This document shows positions 23,531 to 35,159 of a stretch of DNA of 64,000 nt, one piece after another. The DNA comes from Amaurobius ferox (Eukaryota; Arthropoda; Arachnida; Araneae; Amaurobiidae), in the NCBI GenBank assembly GCA_951213105.1, contig OX578136.1, forward strand, positions 151,796,678-151,860,677, given 5' to 3'. A program made the position numbers and the translations under genes. The notes under the pieces were generated by a model. It made no database searches and was not told where the DNA came from. It worked only from the letters and a program-made list of their open reading frames with translations. Position 1 is the stretch's first letter. Every line of letters starts with the position of its first letter.

Positions 23531-24551
23531 TAGAGATGGGCCAATACTGTCAGCGAATATTCGAAAGTATTCGAGACAAGGGATCTCGAATATAATGTAA
23601 TATAAGAAGAAATTCGAATACCTTGAATAAATCTGCCATGATTAGCAGCAAATTCTGGATTAAAAAGCCAGGATACTACAGAAAAATAAATTCTAATGTA
23701 TTTAGTAGTAAGTTTGTTACCACAAATGGTTTGTTTTGGAAACATTTTTGACTAAACTAGTAAAAAACAGTGTATATCCCTCGCTTGAAGGAATTGTTTT
23801 TGAAGTGTTGAATCGCGTCGCCGTCAACAGTATTTTGAGATAGACTCTCCAGCTCCTCTGGTTTAATGTGCTGCAGAAAAGAAGCAGACTAAATTCTGAA
23901 CGTGTTAGAATGCTTGTATATGCAAATAAAAATCTAAAGTAGCTGCGAAACATTTACAATCATTCAATTATCGTAGTTAAGAGCACATTGTAAAATATTT
24001 GCAAGCATGTTACTGAAAGTTTCAGGGGGATCAGCTGTCCGTAATGCGGAGTCATGTTCCTTATAGTTTTGGATAATATATATAAAAATACAAAAATAAC
24101 GCTTCGGCAGGACGATAATTAGCTGAATATTTCAGAAATGAAGCTGCCATTTTCATGAACGTCTGTAATTGTGGCTTTTCTTATCTGTTTGTCGAAATGA
24201 TCAACAAAGTAGTTGAAAAAAAAAAGAAGCAAAGGTGGCAGAATGTTTTACAGTGTAACTAAAATAAAATTAAAAAAATAAAATAAAATAAAATAAAATA
24301 AAACTACTGTAAAATAATTAAAATTTAATATAAAAGTTTTCCTTTCTAAATGAATGTGGACTTTTTTATACTTTATACTTTTTCAAATTTACTTTGCTCA
24401 TTCATTTACTGCTAATAATATTTGATGCATGTAAATATTACTTATTAACAATTTGAAATCACTATTCGGGATATTAGAATATCGGAGATCTGGTTAATAT
24501 TTGAATTCGATGTTCGAATTCCTCAAAAGTGTTATTCGCCCCTCTCCAAAA
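23531..24551. mobile_element. hAT-like nonautonomous element with 8-bp target duplication
   Basis: The left end tagagatgggccaata and the reverse complement of the right end (tggagaggggcgaataac) match approximately. Exact 8-base copies of catgaaac flank it (23523-23530 and 24552-24559), as expected for hAT insertion. Both subterminal regions contain attcga/ttcgaat motifs. Three A bases sit between the matching right end and the duplication. No transposase frame; it holds an aaaat pentamer run near 24260-24302. Confidence 0.65.
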
Positions 24552-24559
24552 CATGAAAC

Positions 24560-25030
24560 GTCACCCACTCACTGTTTTGAGTCGATCAAGAGATCTTTTT
24601 AATTCCCGCTGCAATTGAATGAATTTCTTTAACCTCGAAGGGTATAAGATGTCGTGTTTCGTCCCATGTCTGGTAAACCTCGGCACGCAATGCGTTTGTT
24701 GACGGGAGAGGAGGGGAGGGGGGAGGGCACGCATCGTTGCCCTGCGCCCCAATCAAGATGTCGGAACAAATAAGCTACTTGCCACCGCCGCTAGTACCGC
24801 CCCAGGGACGAGAACAACTCCACTCTTCTCGATGTCTCAACTTGTGGAAGAACTCACGCTGCTCATGGAATCATCTTAGCATGCCTCATTCACTTTTCCC
24901 TTTAACTAATTACGGGAGACACGTTTCGCTCGGTTCATGCGCGACACTTGCAAAGACAGTATACAATACTGGGGAAAGATATTCTCCTGCAAATCAGGGC
25001 CATAGCAATAATTGAAATCAAGGAGTTGAC
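24560..25030. promoter_or_regulatory. GC-richer unassigned segment
   Basis: A g-rich run (24708-24728) is followed by a 92-codon plus frame (24737-25015, with an inner ATG at 24758 reading MSEQISYLPPPLVPPQGREQ). The frame has no recognised domain, and no good donor was found. Enhancer, first exon or old repeat are all open. Confidence 0.22.
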
Positions 25031-25044
25031 ACAATTTCCTTTCG

Positions 25045-25331
25045 GGGCGCGGTAGCCCAGTGGTTAGCGCGCTGGAATTGCACTCGGTAGGCCCGGGTTC
25101 GATTCCAGTTACTGCCAAAACTGCCGCAGTGTTCAGGCGGTGAACAATCACGTTAAACAATGTAAGTCCGTAAGTCCTTCCGAAAGGTTGGTGGTAGGGG
25201 AAGGAGGGTACGGTCCCTGTGGATGCCTCCCCCCCACTGGGTTCCGGTCTAAATTGGGTGGCACTTCCCTGCCGTCCAAACAGTTACCTTACACCTTTCT
25301 GGTAGGTCGGACGGTTTGAGTCTCAACAACA
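25045..25331 (+). mobile_element. tRNA-derived SINE with intact A and B boxes, copy C
   Basis: It has a tRNA-like head without the 5S part: A box tagcccagtgg (25053-25063) and B box ggttcgattcc (25096-25106), spaced as in tRNA genes. The same body and tail as copies A and B follow, ending tctcaacaac. Perfect 14-base duplications of acaatttcctttcg flank it (25031-25044 and 25332-25345), in unique sequence. This is the youngest-looking copy and the only one with both polymerase III boxes of the tRNA promoter. Confidence 0.92.
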
Positions 25332-25424
25332 ACAATTTCCTTTCGATTTTGTTTCTGTATGCCTGGGAAAGTTATAAAGTAGTCGTCCAGAAAGGCAGCA
25401 AACATGATTCGCTACATAGCGTTC

Positions 25425-26050
25425 AAACATCTGAATTTTTATTTTCTCATATTAAGTAACATAGTATAAAGAAAGTATTGTTTTCACGAAAATTTTCGAA
25501 TTCGTGATTTTGATGCCAATATATATTTTAAGACCTCCTGAACACATTTTCACTATTTTTGAAGTGATGTTTGAATGCCTGGTGTCGATTTCTTGTATAC
25601 ACAATAGCGGCCACAAATATTAATTGATTTTCACGAAACTTTGTATCCGACTTTGTTATAAAAAAACTTTTAATTTTATTCGAAATTTTATATTTTTTTA
25701 ACATGGCAGCATAGCACAATATTTGACACAATCATGCATAAAAGGGTTTACTTTTTGGCTTAGCCATCCAGAGACTTGATAGTTCCAATCATTGTTGTGA
25801 TAAATAGCCGCGATATAATATTTTTGTTCGTGATGTCATTAGCCCCCTCGAGGGGGGGGGAGTTGCCCCTCTGAGTCCATTGTCAAGTTTGGTATCAATC
25901 AAATAATTTTTTCAAGCCCTTTAAAGTGAAGAGTGCTAAACTATAATTGTAATTATTTGGACCCATGATACCGACTTTTCGAAAATGTTGACTAATTTTC
26001 GAATTTTGCCTAAAATTTCGAAAAACACACGAGAAAGTCGCGTTGTACCA
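25425..26050 (+). repeat. Dispersed repeat R3, copy 1
   Basis: It matches the reverse complement of 37830-38420: a cactatttttgaagtgatgt block, acacaatag, a region with atcatgcataaaagggttta, a gtgatgtcattag/gtgacgtcatg block beside a G or C run, and a ttcaagccctttaaa end. The left part also contains acgaaaattttcgaattcg, found at other sites in the window. Family unknown. Confidence 0.6.
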
Positions 26051-26849
26051 CATCCCGGTTAATTGAATTGGGTTTTATTATTGGGTTATCCTTATCTGAA
26101 ACAGCAGTCATTATCAGATAAAATTGTTCACCGTCCTATAATAGTCATCACTGATATTTTAACCCTCTTGAAACACAAAGTATATATAAATAATATCGAA
26201 TGTATCGATACATGGCTTTTCCTACAAACTTCATACCAAATTTTCACTTTGAGGAAACAATGCCAGATAATCTTGAATGCGAGTTTTCCCTCGATTTTCT
26301 CATACATTCGTATTTCATAGAATTCGGTTTCACTTGCGTCAAAATATTTATCAGAATAAGAAAAAAAGCGATGCATATTTTTATCAATTTCGTACAAAGT
26401 TTTTTTTTAAATACTTCGTAATAAAAAATATTTAAAAGTTAATTTTTCCAAGCCGACAACAGCTAAGAGACAGAGATGTATTTAATTTATTTGTGTTAAT
26501 TTACACTATTTTACCATCATAATGTAATGCAACTTATCCATTTCCCCAATATATTGTATACTATAATCATTGCTTTGAAACGGATATAATGCTATGAAAA
26601 TCTCAAAATTCAAATCATTACAGTTCTAATCGCACGAATTACTAATATTTTCGATGTCTGGGTTTTGGCATTATATATCTAAACATTAAATGTAACAGTG
26701 GCAGTGCTATAGCTCTTCAACTATCGTGTCTACACTTCACACACACATACACACACACATTTTCTAAAAATTATCGAATAATTTTTAGGGTTCTTAAAAT
26801 GTGCTTATTCGTAAAAATCTCGAATTCAAAAAATTATTTAAAAACAATT

Positions 26850-27165
26850 TTCTATTCATGCAATGTTAGGATGACTTTCCTACCATAATAGGCACCACCA
26901 CTAATGGAGATATTTTAATCAGAAAGAATAAAAAATTAGTTTCCCTTTGATTCGATATCTCCGAAAATCATTAGCTACAAAATTATTAGTTGAATTAAAA
27001 AAAATATGAGAAGACAATTTTCCATACATGCAATATTAGGATGAGTTTCCAGTCATAATAAGCACCACCACTGATGGGGATATTTTAATCAGAAAGTAAA
27101 AATTTCAGTTTTCCTTTGATTCGGTATCTCTGCAAATCATTAGCTTAAAAATTATCAGTTGAAAT
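26850..27165. repeat. Tandem duplication of ~155 bp
   Basis: 26850-27005 and 27011-27165 share acaattttc(t/c)at(t/a)catgcaat, a gcaccaccact block, gatattttaatcagaaag and cctttgattcg(a/g)tatctc, in the same order. Divergence is moderate. Confidence 0.7.
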
Positions 27166-27304
27166 AAATGCACCCGATTTCACGTTAATTGTGTTAAACC
27201 CAGTAGTATCTTTCAAGAGATATAGTGCTCAATGTAAGTGAAAACCCCCAGTTATTAAAAACTACAGAATCATTTCATGAGGATGTGACTTAAGCCAGAT
27301 GTCA

Positions 27305-27420
27305 GTCCCTGTGGATGCCTCCCCCACTGGGTTCCGGTCTAAATTGGGTGGCTCTTCCCTGCCGTCCAAACAGTTACCTTACACCTTTCTGGTAGGTCGG
27401 ACGGTCAGGGTCTCAGCAAC
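27305..27420 (+). mobile_element. 5'-truncated SINE (3' part only)
   Basis: It begins at gtccctgtggatgcctcccc and runs to gggtctcagcaac, equal to the last ~115 bases of copies A-C. No target duplication is evident. Confidence 0.85.
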
Positions 27421-30400
27421 ATCCCAACACTGCGCATACTGACGTACTAGAAAGTCAATCGGCGAATCTCAAATTCCAGATACCAACAATAAAGAAGCTA
27501 TTGTTATACAGTCTCATATATTTCAAAGTAACATAAATACAATTTACGTAATAAGGCATGGCAGCTGTATTAACCACGTAACATGCTATTTTATAGAAAT
27601 GGGTTAATAAACTTTTATTACCGGAAACTCAGAACAGTAAGCAATGAATCGTGATTTTTCGGTCATGAACTTTTCGCGGCATACTGAAATTTTGAAGATA
27701 TTGTTTTAACATCTAAGTCAAATTTAGTCTCAAACATACTGAACACAGTGAAAATATAAATTCTAAAACACCGTCCTTCATTTCGAAAGTTTCGTACACT
27801 TATCAAATCGAATGAGAGCATTTTATAAATGCAGAGATTAAATACCACCCAGAAAACTCGCCAATAAGGGGCGTTCCCAAACAGCGCCATAGGCGTCCCT
27901 ATGAAATGAGTGGCATCCAGCGACTGCATTCACGCTTTTTAGTACGCTTCTATACAGAATTTGCATATTTGTGATGAATATAACCGACCATTTACTAGAA
28001 AAGGTTAATAAAATGGCATTTTTTAAAAATTTATTTTGCTGTCTGTGCGTGCTGAAGAGCAATAGGAAACACAAAACCAGTTCATGAATGTTAGTTATTA
28101 CACCGGGGGAGCTATTCCAAACTTACATTAAATACTATTTGAATAATTGCGACATAGGTGATTCTAGAACATGAATGTATGAGAAGGTCAATTGGGATCT
28201 CTCATACTAGAATGCTTTACAATTTGTAGTGTATTCGGTCAACTTTTTAGCCGAAAACTAACATTCGACCAGACCTCTGTCGAACCCGGAACTCCCGGAT
28301 AGCACGCAGACGTACAACTTACTATATCACTCTGGTGGTGTAAGGAATTACTAGAATTACCTTACAGACAGACCATGCCCAATCAAGTGCGTCGTGTGCA
28401 AAATCCATGTTGCGGGACAAATCAACAAGTTCCATTTGGTTGCAGTTAAGTTTCAACGGGATTTTTCAGAATTCTAAGTAGATATCGCAGTGTTGACTCT
28501 CAATCATTGTTTCGAAGTGCCTGTGATGAACGCTGTTGCTACACGCCTGAGTAGACGAGTAAGCGGCAGACGAGGCACTTTCTCCGAAACCCATTCGGAT
28601 GATCCTTGGGATGGGGAACTAAGTAGTTTGCCCGCAATTAGTTCATTGTTTTGTATTCAAATGACGATTTCTTTTTCTATGTATTTCTTTTTGCATTTTC
28701 CCGGATGATGACCGTGATGGTGCTTGAATATGTTTACAGCTGTAATGTGCTCATTGTGTTCTATACTTACTGAAATATGTCTAAGACAGAATCGAATGGG
28801 ACTCAGTAGTGTACCAAGAGTTGATTTCGAAAATTTATTTTTATATCAATTTCTCTATTTTTGAAACTGGATAAATTGAATGAAAATCGTCTGTCGTATG
28901 CATTTGATTTAATTATGTTGTTAAGCGACATGATATAAAATGTTCTCAATAACCGTCTGCAAGGCGCTATTTCTATATAAACGCGTTTATATTTAAATCT
29001 GGATAACTTCTGGTTTTAGCAACATTAATGGGAATACCCTAAATGAATTTTTTGAAAATTCGTCAAAAACTATGGATACAGAACAAACAACCGACTTTCA
29101 ATTTTATATTTTCTTTTTGGGTTTTTTTTACATATTTGGGTGTAGACACATAGTTCTAATTGCAAAAATGCTTTAGGAAATCATGCAACAGTAATTTGAA
29201 TGTGTAATATTTTTTTATAAAAAAATAGATGTCTTTCCATACAGCTACTCTAATAGCGAAAAAAGTTAGATTACAAAAATGTTAAATATACCTCAAACTA
29301 AAAAAAAATTAGATCTCCAAAGTGCAAATTTAAGATGATATAAATTGTCAAATTTACATCATTTCATCCTGGATTTTCGATACGCTTGTAATCATTGTAA
29401 TTCATGAATTCAGGGGGAGGGGGCCATTCACAAATTGAATTGATTTATATAGAAATCATTTAATAGGATGCTAAAACGATTCGATTTCAACAGTTTGTAT
29501 TTGAAACTATTATAAGGACAGACATAAATGAACATATTTCGACATTAATGACAGCGCTATAATTTAAACTCCGGTTATGCACCAGAGTTACTTGAATGCT
29601 AATATTTCATAACTTATTCTATAGTTACGTTGATGATGTTCCTTTCAAAATATCCCATCATATATAGATTTTGTTAGGTCTTATGGAAATTATAAACTTA
29701 TGTAGTAAACTTATATTGTTTATCCGAAATAAACGGTATCCCGATAAACGAAAATTCAAAACACCTGAAAAATGAAATAATTGTCTATAAATAAGATGAT
29801 TAATACTGACAAAATCAATAAAGCACATTCCTAGAGCCAAACCCTGAATATGCGTAACTAGAATATCATAAATATAAAAATTAATGCTGTCTTAAATAAT
29901 CTGAAAATATTATAAATGTACAAATTCGCTCAAACTGCTATTTTAAATAATCCGATATTTTCATATTTCAAATCAGAATACTATTTAGCAGAAGCTGAAT
30001 TTTTGTTTGTTAAAGAAAACAATTACCGCAAAATCACGTTTCAGCAACATTCAATCACAGTTTTGGATGTAATCATAAAAGAGAAAAAGTATCCAATTTT
30101 TTTGTCTGATTAATACGGACTCTAACTGTATATTAAGTTTTGAGAAAAATATTTATTTTATTTCAATTATTTAAAAACTATTAAAACTATTTAAAAAAAA
30201 ATACCTGTTGAACAAAAAAATCTTTGTATAAGTAAAGCAGCATTAAACAAAAATGCTATACATTGGTTTTGGTTAGTAAAGGAGTCCTCTTCAAGAAAAG
30301 AGTGACAGCTGTAAAGTCAATGTTTTGGATTTGAAGCCTATATTTACAGAGAAACTAATTTAACCCTTTCAATACGGATATTCAAAAAGCTAAGATAGCA

Positions 30401-31690
30401 GTTGTGATTTTTAATATGCCCTTTATGTCAATATAAAAAATCAAAAATTTGCTTTAGTTAAATGCTGGTGTTAACTTTTGTTAATAAATATGCTTAATCA
30501 TGGTAGTGTAGCTCGTTTCGCATTTTGTCCAAATTTCTTTTGTGAAATTGATGTTATACTTTAAACTTGCTACTCTAATTTAAATATAAATTAAAAAAAT
30601 TTTTGAAAAATTATTTCATATAAGAAAAACTTTATTTTTAATACTGGTAGTTTACAGCAAACATATCGGAAACGTTAAGAAAAAAGCAATTCATGAGACA
30701 AATGATGTTGGAATTTACCAGTCATTGTGAGTTGGCAAAGATATAAGCAATACTTCACGTGTTCTGTGTTTTCTGGCGGTGTTTATCACTTTACACCGTT
30801 ATTTGCAGTTTTTATAAGTACTTTGAAAATAAGGTTCAAACGAGCAAAAAATATTATTAGGAATCAACAATCTTTTATATAGTGGCAGAAGGTTTGCAGT
30901 GATTTTTTGGAGCAATACAAAGTGCGTATTATAATTTTTGGTGAAATTATATTCTGAAAGTGATTAAAAAAAATGTCCGAAAAGAAGTTTGAATCTAATC
31001 AATAACCGGTTACATTTAATTTTGTATCTCTCATAATTTTAAAGTTTTTACTTTCACTATAATGCGCAGTCATGTAAACACAAGAAACTATTGGTGTACT
31101 CTCGAATTTTGACCGATTTACATATTTGGTGGATCCCCGAACACTACTTTAAAAAATGCGTCGTTCTGTCTGAGTCTGTAGAGACGGTATTATCTCTCGA
31201 AAGAATAACGCGATTGCTATGAAATTTGGTACTCTTATTACTTTATTATATCATATATTGAGACAATATTATTGTCTTGAAATTTTTCACATTCGAAATT
31301 TTTTATGAAAGACAGTTTTAAGTTCAGCTTAAATCATTTCGAACACTTTTTAGAAAGATCTCCGTCGTTCTGTGAATAAATGAATGAATGAATGCGTGAG
31401 TGGGGAGGGGGGGGGGGGGGGGGGGAGATGTAAACACGGTAACTCATATTCCCACCACTATCAAATTGTGTATCGATATATTATGTAAGCAATTAGCACA
31501 AGATATAATTTTTATTAATGGTCATAATCAAAACTCGTATTATTCGAATTTTATGATTTTTGTAGCATTATTTCTTATGGGAAACAATCATAGTTCTTGA
31601 AACAACAATGATAGTATATATACATATATAGTCAATGGAGAAATTGATAATCTGAGCTACGCTATATATGCGAATGATATTAAAATAGTT
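27421..31690. other. AT-rich DNA with a few repeats
   Basis: No gene recognised. It contains R4 copy 2 (28665-28815) and a G-run (31405-31424). Around 31140-31250 is a repeat-like segment with gtctgagtctg and gctatgaaatttggta, a motif style also seen in R1. Confidence 0.45.
28665..28815 (+). repeat. Dispersed repeat R4, copy 2
   Basis: Partner of 15105-15245, same orientation, with the ggatgatgaccgtgatggtg block. The flanking 72-codon frame is not supported as a gene. Confidence 0.5.
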
Positions 31691-31889
31691 TATACAAGGT
31701 GACAATTAATAATGGAGATAAACGTTTTAAAATATGACTTTATTAGAAAAGAGAAATAAAAATGTCACATTGCCGAATATTAATAGATGCAGTTTAAAAG
31801 CCATTTATTCAGGCGTTTCCAAAGTGATCTCTTTCAGCTTTAATCCAAAATTTAAGATGTTTCATGGAATTTGAAGCTATTACCTCAAC

Positions 31890-32385
31890 TCATCAAAGGT
31901 TACTTTGCCCCATTATATGAGTAGGAATAGCAGGAATTTCTACAAAGTTTGAATGCTTTATGGAGCTGATGATAGAAATTGGTCTAGTAAATGTACTGGA
32001 ACATCTTCAACCGCTGTTTATAGCAAATATACTAAATCTGTCATGATTTGGATAGGAATTTGAGAATAAGAAAAAACACTTTTTTGTTCTTGTCAAAGAG
32101 GGGGTAGAATTGAATAAAAATATGTACAGCTGAAATATTTAAGAGGTACTATGTCCGTGGGCTCTACAAAACTCCGATAACCAGCACAGAAACTTCCAGA
32201 AGGATTCTACTCCTTCTCACAGGATTCTGCTCCTTCTCACAGGGAGACGCAAACGTGCTGAGTAAATTTACTAAAATTTGATACTCCTGATTGATCGCCA
32301 TGTGATCTTGATCTGAGTCCAATGGATCTCAGTGTAACGTATTTTGTGCAAGCTATAGCATGTGCCCAGCTCCATAAAAGTCAAT
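31890..32385 (+). pseudogene. Mariner-type (IS630/Tc1/mariner) transposase relic
   Basis: Frames broken by stops and shifts still show transposase landmarks in order: SVMIWIG, FVLVKEGVELNK, a DSAPSH motif around the second catalytic Asp, SPCDLDLSPMD (in place of SPDLNPMD) and IACAQLHKS. These fit the C-terminal half of a mariner-like DDE/D transposase. A 20-base tandem duplication (32201-32220 and 32221-32240) doubles the DS(T/A)PSH coding motif. A possible left end, tacaaggtgacaa, lies at about 31694; no right end was found. Nonfunctional. Confidence 0.62.
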
Positions 32386-32416
32386 AAGTATAAAACACTT
32401 TGTGTAGGTGATAAGG

Positions 32417-32452
32417 AAAAATTGAGCAATGTATTCAAACACAAATAAAATA
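32417..32452 (+). repeat. Solo copy of the 44.4-kb inverted-repeat terminus
   Basis: The segment ggaaaaattgagcaatgtat followed by tcaaacacaa resembles 44396-44427. The sequence after it also has a gacagaaaggga block loosely like cctctctttcagtga at 44470. Confidence 0.45.
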
Positions 32453-33109
32453 AAATAAACAGAAAATAAAGCCTTGAGGGAAATCCCTGTTGACAGAAAG
32501 GGACAAAATAGCATTCGGTGAGATGTTGATCATTTAGGCCAACGATACAGAATTTTCAAACTTTTTCTAGCAAAATTTGCAAAAAATTAAAAAAAAAATA
32601 ATAATAACAAGCTACTTAAAAATCGATTCTGTTATGAGAAAGTCAAGTTGAGCAACACTCCCAGTTAATTGTTTTTTAATTTCGTGTTTTTTTATTTAAC
32701 AGCAAATGGCATCACTTAATCCTAACTTACATGCTCTTTAGACATTCTACGTTATCTGAAACGACGAAATTCATCATAAAATATTCTCATTCTTATTGAT
32801 TTAGTTGATGTTATTATAAGTGCTTTATAAACAAGATATCGACATCATTGCTTAAAAGTTATCACTGACTGTTCTCGTGATATTAAAAATGTTACTTTTC
32901 ACACATTGGGCGTGTTATCCCCTCGAAAGGATGGAGCGATAGTGATTGGTTGAAAATATTTCAATTGGCAACTTCAAGAACTCAGTTTATTTTCTATAAG
33001 ATTCCCATGTTTCTTCCGTTTTTCCAAAAATTTGTAATTTTAAGTTTCTAAATTAAGTGTTGGATAAATCTGATTACTTTTCTAAATAACTCCATGCGAT
33101 AAAGGCGAT

Positions 33110-33460
33110 TAAAATTTTTTTCCAGAAAACACGATTGAGATGAAGCAACGCCTAACCACAGATATGAAACATATTCTGAATTTTGTTTGCATTTCCAGCC
33201 ATTTGCAAACCATTCGAAAGGCGTGAAAGAACTCTTGAAAAGCGAGACTAATCACTGACGGGGTGCAATGAGATGGAAATTAGGATTGCGCTACTATCGC
33301 AGATGCAGATAACAGCAATTTGAAATGGGAGCGTAATCCTAACTTTGGGAACGCAACGCCCCCTACAGGCGAGTTCTGTCACTATGAAATGGAAATTAGT
33401 TGCACTGAAGTTGAGATGAGATCTCGGCCTTGCAAGATATAGAGATATGTAATGCAATCC
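33110..33460. promoter_or_regulatory. Higher-complexity patch with CTCF-like site
   Basis: The segment is GC-richer than its flanks. aacgccccctacagg (33355-33369) resembles the CTCF core (GCC(A/C)(C/T)CT(A/G)(G/C)TGG) with one or two mismatches. Two copies of atggaaattag (33272 and 33391) flank it. A binding role is inferred only. Confidence 0.25.
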
Positions 33461-34385
33461 TATCAATCTTTAGAAGTGCACAATGATATTTTTCAAACAT
33501 GTACACATACATGTTTGATTAACCTTACTGCAAAGTGCACCGCAAAATTTATCAGTATGTTAAAAATATCGTTCATTATTAATAACCGTTAATTAGGCAT
33601 GGTGTTTGCTAATAAATAGTATTTTATTAATATTTTCTGTGTAAACTGACATAACTCAAAAATTACGATCACCCATTTGCCATTGGCGATACAATTTTTT
33701 TACTGAGAGATTATGGGTGAGTCTGTTTTTTTTTTTTGTGGTGAGCAATTTGTTGGTGAGCAATTCAAAATCCAAACCGCCAGACTCCCCCGAAGGCTTG
33801 GGGTAGCAGAATTGAGTAATTATCAAAAAATTAGTTAAAGAGATGAGTCGATGTTAACACACAAAATTAGCGTTTTAGAAGAAATACGAAGCATGGCCCC
33901 TTTAAATAATCTCAAATTAATAACTCAACCAGATTGGATGCAGTTTGTCTCCAAGTATAACTGCAATTTTTCTCCCCTCGGATCCATAAGGTACATAAAC
34001 GATTCCCGACCAAATTCGAGTTCGTAAAAGTAAACAAATAGTTCCAAAATAAAGCCGGTTCCGCATAAAATCTCAGAGATATCAGCTTTCTGAAATAAAC
34101 TTCCTTCCTCCTGAACGGAAAGGCGCGCTTAACTGTCGCCGCAAAGAACTCGTTGCACGCACCGTCTACGTTTCCTAAAATTTTTAAATCTTTTGGCGCG
34201 ATCTCAACATTTCAGTTCCTTTCTCCTCGAGAGTGCAACTGCGCCAAGAAGTAGATCATTTTATAGCACGAGAGAAATATTTTATGTGAAAGGGGCAGTG
34301 GCGTAAATGAATGTGTATCCTAACAGTTTAAATAACTATAAAATACTATATATATATGAATTAACTCTGACTTAAGACCAAGCTA

Positions 34386-34620
34386 TACAAGGTGTCCCAA
34401 AAAGAGCGAACGAACGAACTTTAACGCGCTTTAGTTCTTTACCTGTTGGAGATAAGTTGGCAAGGTAAATAGCAAAAATGTCGAAAGTGAGGTAGGAAAG
34501 TGAGGTAGTAGGCATGAGAGGACTATTTCATACTACGTTAATGAAATAGTCCTCAGATTCATTTTCAAAAAGTTACACTTTTTAAACTTTTATACGACCC
34601 CTTGACAAATTTGGTCAATC
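34386..34620. mobile_element. Possible transposon end with hairpin
   Basis: The start tacaaggtgtcccaaaaaga resembles the gggtgtcccaaaa ends common in arthropod DNA transposons. A 14-base perfect inverted repeat (34518-34531 with 34541-34554, 9-base loop) follows. No second end was found. Confidence 0.3.
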
Positions 34621-34670
34621 AGAAAATTCTTATTTTTAATGCAACAAGATTATTAAAAAAACCCGCATCT

Positions 34671-35155
34671 ATACACGTACATACACAGCATACAGGCACA
34701 CATACACATATTTATATACAGAAAAACACACATACATACATTTAAACTCACATACACACATATACAAACACACACATACATATATATAAAGTCACACATT
34801 TATACACACATACATACATAAAGACTCGCATAAATATACACACATACCTATATACACAGTCACATACATATATACACATAGTAACATATATATATATACA
34901 CACAGTAACATACATATATACACAGTCACATACATATATATACACAGACACATACATGTATACACACATACCTATGTACACAGTCACATACGTATATATA
35001 CACAGTAACATACATATATACACAGTAACATACATATATACACACAGTAACATACATATATACACAGTCGCATACATGCATATACACAGACATATACATG
35101 TATACACACACATAAATGCATTTATAAATATATTCATATACACGTATAAAGACGA
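34671..35155. repeat. Long compound TA/CA microsatellite
   Basis: Nearly 500 bases are made of acatacatata and cacagt blocks, with a 20-22-base higher-order period such as acagtaacatacatatatac. The tyrosine/valine/cysteine-rich frames on both strands (up to 131 codons) are products of the repeat, not genes. Confidence 0.95.
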
Positions 35156-35159
35156 AATT

